DNA of 64,000 bases, taken from Blattabacterium cuenoti. Lineage in GTDB: Bacteria > Bacteroidota > Bacteroidia > Flavobacteriales > Blattabacteriaceae. Below, in pieces: positions 8,927 to 19,085 of this stretch (the stretch's first letter is position 1; each line of letters begins with the position of its first letter). The position numbers and the translations under genes were made by a program. The notes below the pieces were generated by a model. That model made no database searches. It was not told the DNA's origin and saw only the letters and a list, made by a program, of their open reading frames with translations. The stretch is taken from positions 549,217 through 613,216 of the forward strand of contig NZ_CP059181.1 of NCBI RefSeq assembly GCF_014251235.1, written 5' to 3'.

Positions 8927-11587
8927 TTGAAAAATGAAATAGATTTTTTTATTCAAAAATTTTTATCAAAAAATTTTTTAACCAAAAAACTAATTTTGGT
9001 GACTTCCGATAAAATTCTAATGGAAAATATAAAAAAAAAATTTAATAGAAAAACTACTAAATTTTTTACCATGGAAAAATTAATGGAAGAAATATCAGGT
9101 CTATCTTTTTTTCCTAAATCTTACATTCTTTTCTCTTGGTTTTATATGTTAAAAAAAGAAAAAAACCTCTTAGCAAAAAATTTTCATAATTTTTTTAAAT
9201 GGGGTCCTAATATCCTTGATGATTTTCAAGAGATTGATTATAATTTAATAAATATTGAATATTTTTTTTCTTATATGATTTCTACAGAAAAAATAAAAAA
9301 ATGGAATCTTAATCCTATCAGAAAAAAATACAAAGAAAAAAATCTTTTTTGGGAAGAAATATACAAATATTATAAACTACTAACTTCTCATCTTTTTAGG
9401 AAAAAAAAAGGATATCATGGAATGATATTTAGAAAGGCTTTCGATCGTTTACAAGATTTCGTTCAAAAAAATAAATTAGATACAAAAATTATTATAGTAA
9501 GAACAAAATTTCATTTACTTGCGAAATATGAAGAAATTTTTATTAAAAAAATTATTGAATTAGATAAAAATTTTATAGAATTATATAATCTACACGGTAA
9601 TTCAATCAATAAAAAAAATAATACTAATCTGAATAATATTAAAATCATTAGTGTGACTAAAGAAATAGAACAAGTTAAAATTGTAGAAAAAATAGTTCAT
9701 AAATTAATAAAAAAAGGACATAGTTTATCAAAAATTATTCTAATACTTGGAGACAATTATTTAATTTTTCCACTTTTATCTTTTTTTAAGAAAAATCTTG
9801 GAATAAATTTATCCGTATCTATTAATTATCCAATTAAAAATCTTCCTATTCATTCTACTTTTTATTACATTTTTCAATTTTTATTAAAAAAAGAAGAATT
9901 CAAAAATTTTTCTAAAAAAGATATACTAAGAATATTATCAGATGGATATATTAAGAAGTTTTTTTTTCAAGAACAACAGTCTTCTTTTATAAAAAAATTT
10001 AACATAGAAAATATCCATTTTTTTACAAGAAAAGAAATAAATCAATTTTTTTTAAAAAATGATTTAAATATTATTTTTCAAATAAATACTCATGATATAA
10101 AAAAAAGCATTCTTGGATTGGTTAAATTTATTAGAATTTTTAATAATTTTTTCTATATAAACACGGAAAAATATATGTTAGAATTGAAATTTCTTTCTGG
10201 TTTGGAGATTTATATGCAGAAAATTAAAATTTTAACAAGAAAAATAGGACATAAATATTTTAAAATTCAAGACTTATTTAATATTTATAAATTTTTTATA
10301 AAAAAAGAAAAAATTTTCTATAGAAAAAAAAATCCAGAAAGTTTATATTCAATAAGTTTTTTAGATTCTTTTTTTGAAAATTTTGAAACAACAATTATAA
10401 CTTCTGTCAATGAAGGAATCATTCCTCCGTCCAATAATAAAACAGATAATTCTTTTATTCCTATTGACATACGTAAAAAATTTTTATTTTCCGAAGAAAA
10501 TGATAAATTTTCTTATTCATATTTTATGAGATTATTGGAAAATTTTAAAAATGTTTTTTTGATTTATAAGGATCAAGCTGACGAACTAAATTCAGGAGAA
10601 AAGAGTCGTTTTATCCATCAAATAGAAATGAATTCCAATTTTTCTATAAAAAAGGAATCTAAAAAAACACCTATTATAGAACTTTATAATAAAAAAATTA
10701 CCATCGTAATAAAAAAAACAAATTCTATATTAAAACGTTTATCTTACTTAACAAATAAAGGTTTATCTCCAACTTCGATTCTTTTGTACAATTACAATCC
10801 ACTACTTTTTTATTATCAAAAAATACTTGGATTACAAGAAGAAAAAATTTCTACTAAACAAAAAATAGGTAAAATTATACATGAAATTCTAAAAATATTA
10901 TATCATCCTATTAAATGGAAGTTGATAACTTCTAATCTTATTAAAAAAATGAAAAAAGATTATGAAGAAATAATAAAAAAAGTTGTTTCAAAAACAATTA
11001 AAAATTTTTCATTAGAAGGTGAAAATTTACTATTCTACCACATCATAAAGAATTATATAGAAAATTTTATATCATGGGAAGAAAAAATATTTTACAAAGG
11101 ATATAAAATTCTTATCAAAGAAGTCGAATTTAGTATGTCAACTCAATTAGATATTGGATATAAAAAAGTAAATTTATACGGAATTATAGATCGTATTGAT
11201 GAATGTAATGGAATAACACGGATACTTGATTATAAAACAGGTTTGTCTAGAGAAAAAAAAACCCATGTTACAATTAAAAATATTGAAAACATATTTCATG
11301 ATCCAAATCATGGAAATACAATGCAATTGCTCATATACATTTATTTATGGTTTCAAACCAATCATCAAAAAAAAAAACCACCAATCATAGCTAATATTTC
11401 ACTTGAGAAAGAAAAAAAGAATTCTATTTTCATAAAACCTGTTAATTTTTTTTATAGAAAAAAAGAAGTGGATATCACTTATGATAAATATAAAGAGTTT
11501 TTTCTTCCGTATTTAGTGAATAAAATTACAGAAATATTAGATCCTCATATTCCAATTATAGAAAAAAAAATCAACAATGAATTTTAA
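8927..11587 (+). CDS. PD-(D/E)XK nuclease family protein, AddB-like
   Basis: An 886-residue Lys/Ile-rich protein whose last 250 residues form a RecB-family nuclease: GKIIHEILKILY (conserved His), GIIDRIDE followed by ILDYKTG near residues 751-772 (the Asp...Asp-x-Lys core) and MQLLIYIY near 798-805 (the Gln/Tyr motif). The long N-terminal part looks like the helicase-like half of AddB but has no Walker A motif that I can see, and no Cys set for an Fe-S cluster is visible near the nuclease. Known AddB acts with AddA in end resection for recombination; no addA is in the window. Start is TTG at 8927; the nearby ATG at 8934 is out of frame. The 3' end overlaps leuB by 17 bases, tail to tail. Confidence 0.75.
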   Translation: MKNEIDFFIQKFLSKNFLTKKLILVTSDKILMENIKKKFNRKTTKFFTMEKLMEEISGLSFFPKSYILFSWFYMLKKEKNLLAKNFHNFFKWGPNILDDFQEIDYNLINIEYFFSYMISTEKIKKWNLNPIRKKYKEKNLFWEEIYKYYKLLTSHLFRKKKGYHGMIFRKAFDRLQDFVQKNKLDTKIIIVRTKFHLLAKYEEIFIKKIIELDKNFIELYNLHGNSINKKNNTNLNNIKIISVTKEIEQVKIVEKIVHKLIKKGHSLSKIILILGDNYLIFPLLSFFKKNLGINLSVSINYPIKNLPIHSTFYYIFQFLLKKEEFKNFSKKDILRILSDGYIKKFFFQEQQSSFIKKFNIENIHFFTRKEINQFFLKNDLNIIFQINTHDIKKSILGLVKFIRIFNNFFYINTEKYMLELKFLSGLEIYMQKIKILTRKIGHKYFKIQDLFNIYKFFIKKEKIFYRKKNPESLYSISFLDSFFENFETTIITSVNEGIIPPSNNKTDNSFIPIDIRKKFLFSEENDKFSYSYFMRLLENFKNVFLIYKDQADELNSGEKSRFIHQIEMNSNFSIKKESKKTPIIELYNKKITIVIKKTNSILKRLSYLTNKGLSPTSILLYNYNPLLFYYQKILGLQEEKISTKQKIGKIIHEILKILYHPIKWKLITSNLIKKMKKDYEEIIKKVVSKTIKNFSLEGENLLFYHIIKNYIENFISWEEKIFYKGYKILIKEVEFSMSTQLDIGYKKVNLYGIIDRIDECNGITRILDYKTGLSREKKTHVTIKNIENIFHDPNHGNTMQLLIYIYLWFQTNHQKKKPPIIANISLEKEKKNSIFIKPVNFFYRKKEVDITYDKYKEFFLPYLVNKITEILDPHIPIIEKKINNEF

Positions 11588-12659
11588 TATATTTTTCTAT
11601 GTAATCCCCTACTTCTTCAGTCGTGTAAGAACATTTTTCATTTGTCATTAAATCTGATGTACATATTTTCTCTTCCATAGAGCTTTTTACTGCTTTTTCA
11701 ACAATTTTTTTTTCTTTATTCAATCCGAAATGTTCTAACATCATAGATGCTGAAAGAATAGATCCTAACGGATTTGCTATATTTTTTCCTTTAGCTTCAG
11801 GATAAGATCCATGAACAGGCTCAAACAAAGAATTATTTTTTCCTATAGAAGCAGAAGGTAACAAACCTAAAGAACCTGTAATTACACTCGCTCCATCTGA
11901 TAAAATATCTCCAAACATGTTATCTGTTAAAATAACGTCAAATTTTATAGGATTAAGAAGAATTTTCATAATTGCATGATCTATATACAAAAATTCTAAT
12001 TTTACATCTGGATAACAACTTAACCCAATTCTTTTTATTACTTCACGCCATAACCTAGAAGTTTCTAAGACGTTTGCTTTGTCTACTAAAGTTATTTTTT
12101 TTCGACGCATACGTGCTGCCTCAAAAGCCTTTTTTCCAATACGTTCAATTTCTTTTGTAGAATATATACAATGATCATAAGCTACTTTTTCATTTCTTTC
12201 ATTTATATAAACACCTTTTTTTCCAAAATAGATTCCACCTGTTAATTCTCTATAAATAACAAAATTTATTCCTTTTAATTTTTCTTTTTTTATAGGTGAT
12301 TTATCAATTATTGAATAATTAATTATAGGACGAATATTACAATATAACCCCATTTCTTTTCTAAGTTTCAACAAACCATCTTCTGGTCTCATTCCTCTTC
12401 TTGTATTATAATGATCATATTTTGGATCTCCTATAGATCCAAGTAAAATAGCATCAGATTTTAAACATTCTTTTAGTGTTTTTTTTGGCATAGGATCTCC
12501 TAATTTTTCTATAGATTTAACTCCTGATAAAACTTTTTTATAAGAAAAATCATGATCAAATCTATTTTGGATAGAATTCAAAACTTTTAACGTTTGTTTA
12601 ATTACTTCCGGTCCTATTCCATCCCCTTCCATTACAACAATATTTTTTTTCATCTTCAA
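11571..12659 (-). CDS. leuB: 3-isopropylmalate dehydrogenase
   Basis: Oxidative decarboxylation of 3-isopropylmalate with NAD, third step of leucine synthesis. The 362-residue protein shows EGDGIGPEV near the N-terminus, GSIGDPKYD, the substrate-binding Arg segment RRGMRPEDGLLKLRKE and the metal-binding LTDNMFGDILSD. The family is shared with isocitrate dehydrogenase, but length, motifs and position as last gene of leuACDB identify LeuB. The start overlaps leuD by 4 bases (ATGA), implying coupled translation. Confidence 0.97.
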   Translation of the reverse strand: MKMKKNIVVMEGDGIGPEVIKQTLKVLNSIQNRFDHDFSYKKVLSGVKSIEKLGDPMPKKTLKECLKSDAILLGSIGDPKYDHYNTRRGMRPEDGLLKLRKEMGLYCNIRPIINYSIIDKSPIKKEKLKGINFVIYRELTGGIYFGKKGVYINERNEKVAYDHCIYSTKEIERIGKKAFEAARMRRKKITLVDKANVLETSRLWREVIKRIGLSCYPDVKLEFLYIDHAIMKILLNPIKFDVILTDNMFGDILSDGASVITGSLGLLPSASIGKNNSLFEPVHGSYPEAKGKNIANPLGSILSASMMLEHFGLNKEKKIVEKAVKSSMEEKICTSDLMTNEKCSYTTEEVGDYIEKYIKIHC

Positions 12660-13249
12660 TTAATATTTCTTTTATTTTCAAAATGTTCTATTTCTTTTCT
12701 CATAGAAATTAAAAAATCAATGTCATCATAACCATTGATAAAACAAATTTTTTTGTATGTAGAAATGCTAAATTTTTCAAAATATTTTGTGTTTACTATT
12801 TTAACAACTTGTTGGATTAAATCCACCTTAATATTCGTATTAGGTTCTTTATAAATTGTATAAAATAATTTTTTCAGAAATTTATCAGAAATCTCTATAA
12901 CAAGTAATCCGTTATTTAATGCATTTTCTTTAAAAATATCAGCAAAAAAACTAGATATAACTACCCTAAATCCATAATCATAGATAGCCCAAACAGCATG
13001 TTCTCTACTAGAACCACAACCAAAATTTCTTCCTGATAAAAGAATTTCTCCTGAAAATATAGGATTATTTAAAACAAAATTTTTGTTAATAAATCCATCT
13101 TTTCCATAACGCCAATCTCTAAAAACATTTTCCATACATTTTTCTCTTCTTGTTTCTTTTAAAAAACGAGATGGAATAATTTGATCTGTATCAACATCTT
13201 CCATCAATAAAGGAACTACTTTACTAGTTATTACGGTAAATTTTTTCAT
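12656..13249 (-). CDS. leuD: 3-isopropylmalate dehydratase small subunit
   Basis: Swivel-domain partner of LeuC in isopropylmalate isomerase. The 197 residues contain the hallmark GRNFGCGSSREHAVWAI and the N-terminal DVDTDQIIPSRFLK. It shares one base with the leuC stop (TGATG) and four bases with leuB. Length is normal for a bacterial LeuD. Confidence 0.97.
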   Translation of the reverse strand: MKKFTVITSKVVPLLMEDVDTDQIIPSRFLKETRREKCMENVFRDWRYGKDGFINKNFVLNNPIFSGEILLSGRNFGCGSSREHAVWAIYDYGFRVVISSFFADIFKENALNNGLLVIEISDKFLKKLFYTIYKEPNTNIKVDLIQQVVKIVNTKYFEKFSISTYKKICFINGYDDIDFLISMRKEIEHFENKRNIN

Positions 13250-14658
13250 CAGGAAATATATTTTCTAATATCCACAATTCTTCCTTTAATCGCTATAATT
13301 GAAGCAGTCAAAGGACTTACTAATAAAGTACGAACACCTGTCCCCTGTCTTCCTTCAAAATTTCTATTAGATGTAGAAACACAGTATTCCCCCATAGGAA
13401 TTTTATCTTCATTCATTCCTAAACAAGCGGAACATCCTGGTTGACGAAATTCAAATCCAGCATTTTCTAAAATTTTATCTAATCCTTCTTTTTTTGCTTG
13501 TTTAATAACATTTTGTGAACCAGGTACAACCATAACTTTTACATGTTTAGCTTTCTTTTTTCCTTTTACTATGGACGCCACCATTCTAATATCTTCTATT
13601 CTAGAATTTGTACAACTACCTATAAAAATATAATTAACTTTTTTTCCAATTAAAGATTCTCCAGATTTAAAACCCATATAATCTAAAGATCTTTTTTTTT
13701 GATGATTATCATTAATTTTTGGAATAAAATGATGTATTTTCATCCCCATACCAGGCGTCGTACCATAAGTTATCATAGGTTCAATATCTTCGGAAGATAA
13801 AATGTATTCTTTATCAAATACAGCATCATCATCTGTCTTTAAATAGTTAAAATGTTTTTTGATAGCAAGATTTTTTCCTTTTAAAAAAGGATAGATAGAT
13901 GTAGTACATCTACTAATGTAATTAAAAGTTATTTCATCTGGAGCTATTAATCCTCCTTTAGATCCCATCTCTATACTCATATTACAAATAGTCATTCTTC
14001 CTTCCATACTCATTTTACGAATAACATAACCTGTATACTCTATAAAATGACCAATTCCTACATCTACTCCTAATTTAGAAATTATGTATAAAATAATATC
14101 TTTTGGAGTCACTCCTTTTTTTAAAAACCTTCCTTTCAAATGAATTCTCATTTTTTTAGGTTTACTCAATAATAAACATTGACTAGCTAGTACCATGGAT
14201 ACTTGACTTGTCCCTATTCCAAAAGCAACACAACCAAAAGCTCCGTGAGTAGAAGTGTGGCTATCTCCACAAACAATAGTCATTCCCGGTAAGGTTAATC
14301 CTAATTCAGGACCAATAACATGAACAATTCCATGATTTTTATTTCCTAATTCAAACAATTCTATTCCATATTTTCTGCAATTATTTATTAATAAATCTAC
14401 TTGTTTTCTAGATAAAGGATCTGAAATAGGCAAATCTTGATTTATGGTAGGAACATTATGATCTGCTGTCGCTATGATTTTTTTTGGACGAAAAACAGGA
14501 ATTCCTTTTTTTTCTATTTCTAAAAAAGCTTGAGGACTAGTCACTTCATGTATATAATGTCTATCTATATACAGAACATCTATCTCATTAGATAATTTTT
14601 TTACTACATGAGATTCCCAAATCTTATCGAATAATGATTTTGATATTTTTATTGACAT
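13249..14658 (-). CDS. leuC: 3-isopropylmalate dehydratase large subunit
   Basis: Fe-S dehydratase that isomerises 2- to 3-isopropylmalate with LeuD. The 469-residue protein carries the cluster ligands in GSCTNSRIED and GCSACLGMN, plus the active-site CGDSHTSTHGAFG. It depends on the [4Fe-4S] cluster supplied by the Suf system encoded at 51907-57058. Tightly spaced after leuA (5 bases). Confidence 0.97.
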   Translation of the reverse strand: MSIKISKSLFDKIWESHVVKKLSNEIDVLYIDRHYIHEVTSPQAFLEIEKKGIPVFRPKKIIATADHNVPTINQDLPISDPLSRKQVDLLINNCRKYGIELFELGNKNHGIVHVIGPELGLTLPGMTIVCGDSHTSTHGAFGCVAFGIGTSQVSMVLASQCLLLSKPKKMRIHLKGRFLKKGVTPKDIILYIISKLGVDVGIGHFIEYTGYVIRKMSMEGRMTICNMSIEMGSKGGLIAPDEITFNYISRCTTSIYPFLKGKNLAIKKHFNYLKTDDDAVFDKEYILSSEDIEPMITYGTTPGMGMKIHHFIPKINDNHQKKRSLDYMGFKSGESLIGKKVNYIFIGSCTNSRIEDIRMVASIVKGKKKAKHVKVMVVPGSQNVIKQAKKEGLDKILENAGFEFRQPGCSACLGMNEDKIPMGEYCVSTSNRNFEGRQGTGVRTLLVSPLTASIIAIKGRIVDIRKYIS

Positions 14659-14663
14659 AAAAA

Positions 14664-15893
14664 CTATACAACATTTAGCTTATTTTTTTCTACTATACTA
14701 TGATCATTTTCATGATGAAATAATTTATCTTTCTCAAGATTAGCCTCTTTTAAAATTATCTCTAATTCTTTATCAACTATTTCTTTCTTTTTATCTGCAT
14801 AATTTAAAAAAATGGAATAAACTAATTCTAAAGAATTCTTGTTTAAGAAGTATCCCAATTTTTGATAACGATAAGCTAAAGCCGCACGTCCACTTCTTGC
14901 AGTTAAAACAATAGAAAAATCATGAGAACCTACATCCTTTGGATTAATACTTTCATAAGTTTCTCTTTTTTTAAGAATACCATCTTGGTGAATTCCTGAT
15001 GAATGAGAAAAAGCATTGATACCTACAATAGCTTTATTAGCTTGAACTTTCATTCCAGTACATTTCGATACTAAATCACTTGTTTGAAAAATAAGTTTTG
15101 TTTTTATGTTTGTAAATAAATTTAGATTTGGATTTTGATTGATAATCATCACTATTTCTTCTAAAGAAGTATTTCCAGCTCTTTCTCCTATTCCATTGAT
15201 TGTACATTCTACTTGTTTAGCTCCATTCATAATCCCTGATAAAGAATTAGCAGTAGCTAAACCTAAATCATTATGACAATGAGTAGACAATTCTATCTTG
15301 TGAATTCCATGAACATTTTCCATAAGAAAACGAATTTTTTCACCATATTCTTCCGGTAAACAATATCCTGTTGTATCCGGTATATTAATAACTGTTGCTC
15401 CATTTTTTATAACATATTCACAAATTTTAGCAAGAAATATATTATCTGTACGTCCTGCATCTTCTGCATAAAATTCTACATCTTCTACAAATTTTTTTGC
15501 ATATCTAACAGATAGTATAGCTCTTTCCATAATTTTTTCTCTAGTACTGTTAAATTTATAACGAATATGACAATCAGATGTTCCTATCCCTGTGTGAATT
15601 CTAGATTTTTTTGCATATTTTAAAGAATCACCTGCTATTTCTATATCTTTTTCTAAAGCTCTAGATAATGCACAAATAATAGGTTCTGAAATAGATTTAG
15701 AAATTTCTTGAACAGAGTAATAATCTCCTGGGCTGGATATAGGAAACCCGGCTTCAATAACATCTACTCCTAATAATTCTAATTTTTTAGCTATTTTCAA
15801 TTTTTTTTGAGTATTTAACTTACATCCTGGAACTTGTTCTCCATCACGTAATGTTGTATCAAAAATCTTTATTTTTTTCTTTTCCATATCCAT
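14664..15893 (-). CDS. leuA: 2-isopropylmalate synthase lacking the C-terminal regulatory domain
   Basis: Condenses acetyl-CoA with 2-ketoisovalerate, the committed step to leucine. The catalytic TIM barrel is complete: [16 protein letters not shown] at the N-terminus, the metal HxH in [14 protein letters not shown], and the linker around SGRAALAYR. After the linker the protein ends within about 70 residues, at roughly 409 in all, where E. coli LeuA continues to 523 with the leucine-binding dimer domain. I start it at ATG 15893 (MDMEKKK); the frame stays open to 15941, adding 16 charged residues with no family match. First gene of leuACDB. Confidence 0.93.
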   Translation of the reverse strand: MDMEKKKIKIFDTTLRDGEQVPGCKLNTQKKLKIAKKLELLGVDVIEAGFPISSPGDYYSVQEISKSISEPIICALSRALEKDIEIAGDSLKYAKKSRIHTGIGTSDCHIRYKFNSTREKIMERAILSVRYAKKFVEDVEFYAEDAGRTDNIFLAKICEYVIKNGATVINIPDTTGYCLPEEYGEKIRFLMENVHGIHKIELSTHCHNDLGLATANSLSGIMNGAKQVECTINGIGERAGNTSLEEIVMIINQNPNLNLFTNIKTKLIFQTSDLVSKCTGMKVQANKAIVGINAFSHSSGIHQDGILKKRETYESINPKDVGSHDFSIVLTARSGRAALAYRYQKLGYFLNKNSLELVYSIFLNYADKKKEIVDKELEIILKEANLEKDKLFHHENDHSIVEKNKLNVV

Positions 15894-16062
15894 ACTCTCT
15901 TCTCTTTCTTCTTTGTTGAATAATTTGGATCTATTTTCCAAACAAAACTATTCTTTTCCAAAAAAAAAGGAAATAGAAGAATGCATATATCTACAATTTA
16001 TAATTAAATAAACTATTTTATAATAAATTGTTAATCAAATTGAATATAAGAATGTAATTACA

Positions 16063-17439
16063 ATGTTAAATTCTAATAAAATAGATAATCTTTTTCTATT
16101 AATTCAATCTTTATCAAAGTCAGAAAAAAGAGTTTTTAAACTTTACGTGAGTCGTATAAAAAAAAATAATAAATCAAAATTCCTCAAACTTTTTGATGTT
16201 ATGAAAAAGATGAATTTGTATAATGAAAAAAAAATTTTAGAAAAAACTTCTATAAGTAAAATACAATTATCCAACGTCAAAGCTTATTTGTACAAACAAA
16301 TTTTAACTAGTATTAGAAATCAGTATTTTAAAGAGAGTGAAGACATTAAGATACGTGAACTTATAGATTTTTCTAAAGTATTGTACAATAAAGGTTTGTA
16401 CAAACAAAGTTTAAAATTTTTAGAAAAAGCTAAAAAAATAGCTAAAAATATTGAATCTAATACTATACTTTTAGAATTAATAGAATTTGAAAAAATGATA
16501 GAATCTCAACATATAACAAGAAGTCTTTATTCTAAATCTACAGAATTATCCATAAAATCTAAAGAATTAATAGAACATGTACAATGTAGTAATTCTTTAT
16601 CCAATTTATCTTTAGAATTATATGGTTTATATCTAAAAGTAGGTTATGCAAGAAATGAAAAAGATAAAATCTTTATAGAAACTTATTTTAGAACTAATAT
16701 TCCAAAATACGACTTAAAAAAACTTAGTTTTTACGAAAAATTATTTCTGTATCAAGCTCAAGTTTGGTACCATTATATACGACAAGATTTTTTAATGTGC
16801 TACAGGTCTTCTTACAAATGGATTAAATTATTTAAAAATAACGAAAAAACAAAAAAAATAACTCCTGTAAGCTATTTAAAAGGGTATCATTATTTATTAA
16901 ATACTTTATTTTATCTCAATCATTATTCTAAATTTACCAAATTTTTAAAAGAATTCGAGAAAGAAGTACAAAATAATAAAGTTATTTTGAATGGAAATAC
17001 CAAGACATTGATTTTTATGTATAAGTATACGAATCGTATAAATAAACATTATATGGAAGGTTCTTTTTCAGAGGGAATCAAAAAAATAATACCATCCTTA
17101 ATTAGAGAATTTAATCAAATTTTTAATCGTCTAGATAATCATTACATTATGATTCTTTATTATAAAATAGCTTGTTTGTATTTTGGAAGTGGAGACTATC
17201 GAAACACTATTCTATATTTAGTAAAAATTATGGAAAGTAAAGAAAAAAACTTACGTAAAGATCTACAATGTTTTTCAAGACTATTACATTTAATTGCTTG
17301 TTACGAAAGTGGATTAGATGAAAATTTGGATCAAAAAATTAAATCAACATACAAGTTTTTTATTCAAATGGACGATCTGTACATTGTACAAAAAAAAATC
17401 ATGAATAAAATTACTTTATATATAAGAAATATGTTTTAA
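16063..17439 (+). CDS. Conserved protein of unknown function, predicted all-helical
   Basis: A 458-residue soluble protein I do not recognise by function. It opens with a Ser-Glu-Lys-Arg segment (LSKSEKRVFKLY) followed by paired helices; stretches such as YKQSLKFLEKAKKIAKNIE near 125 and YRNTILYLVKIMES near 385 look like TPR-type helix pairs. There is no signal peptide, membrane segment or catalytic motif. Similar proteins beginning with a SEKR-phenylalanine motif occur, as I recall, across Bacteroidota as hypotheticals. The frame is intact and its last 29 bases overlap the oppositely directed small membrane gene. A scaffolding or protein-interaction role is plausible but unproven. Confidence 0.75.
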   Translation: MLNSNKIDNLFLLIQSLSKSEKRVFKLYVSRIKKNNKSKFLKLFDVMKKMNLYNEKKILEKTSISKIQLSNVKAYLYKQILTSIRNQYFKESEDIKIRELIDFSKVLYNKGLYKQSLKFLEKAKKIAKNIESNTILLELIEFEKMIESQHITRSLYSKSTELSIKSKELIEHVQCSNSLSNLSLELYGLYLKVGYARNEKDKIFIETYFRTNIPKYDLKKLSFYEKLFLYQAQVWYHYIRQDFLMCYRSSYKWIKLFKNNEKTKKITPVSYLKGYHYLLNTLFYLNHYSKFTKFLKEFEKEVQNNKVILNGNTKTLIFMYKYTNRINKHYMEGSFSEGIKKIIPSLIREFNQIFNRLDNHYIMILYYKIACLYFGSGDYRNTILYLVKIMESKEKNLRKDLQCFSRLLHLIACYESGLDENLDQKIKSTYKFFIQMDDLYIVQKKIMNKITLYIRNMF

Positions 17440-17758
17440 AAAAAAGAATTATAAAATAGGAAAAAATAAAGTGAATAAATCTTTGGTTTAAATTGTCAAA
17501 ATCTAAATAAAAAAATATATAAATATTTATAAAATAGTTAAAAAAAATAGATATAAAATATAGACTATATTTATTCTTAGTTATAGATAATAAAGAAAAA
17601 AAGAAAAAAAAACTACTTATTGGTAATAAGAAAATATATATTTTTAATACATTGAAATTGTTTTCAAGTAAAAAATAAAAAAGGATATGAATACATGCAA
17701 AAAAAGTAATTATAAAATTATATAGTATAATTTTTCTAATCATCATGAAAAAATTCAT
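17411..17758 (-). CDS. Small four-helix membrane protein, unknown function
   Basis: A 115-residue, extremely Phe/Ile-rich protein with about four hydrophobic segments (near residues 8-31, 38-60, 65-82 and 93-113). I cannot name it securely. Helix pattern and length resemble the DUF6168-type proteins found near ATP synthase genes in flavobacteria, but no atp gene is next to it here. A predicted hydrophobic frame in such A+T-rich DNA could arise by chance; the intact 115-codon length and the filling of an otherwise empty gap favour a real gene. It overlaps the upstream unknown gene tail to tail by 29 bases. Confidence 0.5.
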   Translation of the reverse strand: MNFFMMIRKIILYNFIITFFACIHILFYFLLENNFNVLKIYIFLLPISSFFFFFSLLSITKNKYSLYFISIFFNYFINIYIFFYLDFDNLNQRFIHFIFSYFIILFFKTYFLYIK

Positions 17759-17808
17759 ACAAAAATAAAAAAAATTAAAATCATGTATAATTATTCTTAA
17801 TTTTTCAC

Positions 17809-19083
17809 ATGAAGAAAAATATTATTGATGAACTATCATGGAGAGGTTTAATAACAAATAAAGTTCCTGGTGTAGAAAAAGAATTAAAAAAAAGGACGAC
17901 TATATATCTTGGTTTTGATCCAACATCAGATTCTTTACACTTAGGAAGTTTGCTCCCTATTATCATATTAATCCATTTTCAAAAAATGGGACATAAACTT
18001 TTGGTAATAATAGGAGGAGCTACAGGAATGATAGGAGATCCATCAGAAAGAAAGAATCAGAGATTATTTCTTAATCAAGAGACTATACAAAAGAATATAG
18101 AATCTATAAAAAAACAATTATCTAAATTGTTAGGTTTTTACTCGGTAGAGTTTGAACTATTAAATAATATAAATTGGATAAAAAAAATTTCACTTTTAGA
18201 ATTTATACGAAATGTAGGAAAACATATTACAGTAAATAATATGATATCTAAAGACTCTGTAAAAAAACGGATAAATCACGGAATGTCTTTCACTGAATTG
18301 ACTTATTCTCTTATTCAAGGATATGATTTTTTATATTTAAATATGAAGAAAAATTGTCTATTGCAAGTAGGTGGATCAGACCAATGGGGAAACATAATCA
18401 CTGGAATAGAGATAATTAGAAAAGAGACAGGAAAAAAAGCATATGGTATTACTTTTCCATTAATAACAAAATCTAATGGAGTAAAATTTGGAAAAAGTGA
18501 AAAAGGAGAGAACATATGGTTAGATGAAAAACGAACATCCCCCTTCCTTTTTTATCAATTTTGGATGAATATATCCGATACAGAAATAGAAAATTTTATT
18601 AAAATTTATACTTTTTATTCCAAGGAAAGTATAGAAAAATATATTCTGAAACATAGAGAAAACCCTGAAAAAAGATCTTTACAAAAAAAAGTTGCATCAG
18701 AAATAATCAAGTGGATTCATGGAAAAAAAGTTTATAAAAAAGTAATAGAGATAACTAATATTTTATTCTGTAAAAAATATATAGATAAAAAACTATTTAC
18801 TTTAGATGAAAGAAAATTATTTTCCATATACGAAAATATACCACATTTACTTGTATCTCATAAAGAATTAAAAAAAGGAATATTTCTGTTAGACCTTTTA
18901 AAAAAGGTCAATTTTTTTTCCTCTAAAAACAAAGCAAATAAAGCTTTAAAAGCTAATTCTATTTTTATAAACAAAAAATCCATAAAAAAAAACATTCTTA
19001 TTCAAGAAAAAGATATGATTAGAAAAAAATATATTCTTTTCCAATTTGGAAAAAAAAATTTTTTTATTGTAAAATTTGAATAA
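17809..19083 (+). CDS. tyrS: Tyrosyl-tRNA synthetase
   Basis: Class I synthetase charging tRNA-Tyr. The 424-residue protein has the HIGH-type motif HLGS at 44-47, the Tyr/tRNA-binding segment QVGGSDQWGNI and the KMSKS-type loop KFGKSEKGE near 228. The C-terminal S4-like RNA-binding domain (from about 345) is kept. It ends 2 bases before the convergent era gene. Confidence 0.96.
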   Translation: MKKNIIDELSWRGLITNKVPGVEKELKKRTTIYLGFDPTSDSLHLGSLLPIIILIHFQKMGHKLLVIIGGATGMIGDPSERKNQRLFLNQETIQKNIESIKKQLSKLLGFYSVEFELLNNINWIKKISLLEFIRNVGKHITVNNMISKDSVKKRINHGMSFTELTYSLIQGYDFLYLNMKKNCLLQVGGSDQWGNIITGIEIIRKETGKKAYGITFPLITKSNGVKFGKSEKGENIWLDEKRTSPFLFYQFWMNISDTEIENFIKIYTFYSKESIEKYILKHRENPEKRSLQKKVASEIIKWIHGKKVYKKVIEITNILFCKKYIDKKLFTLDERKLFSIYENIPHLLVSHKELKKGIFLLDLLKKVNFFSSKNKANKALKANSIFINKKSIKKNILIQEKDMIRKKYILFQFGKKNFFIVKFE

Positions 19084-19085
19084 AT

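Noticed and set aside
15942..16062. Leader peptide or riboswitch ahead of leuA
   Set aside because: I looked for a Leu-rich short frame, attenuator stems or a T-box in the spacer and saw none.
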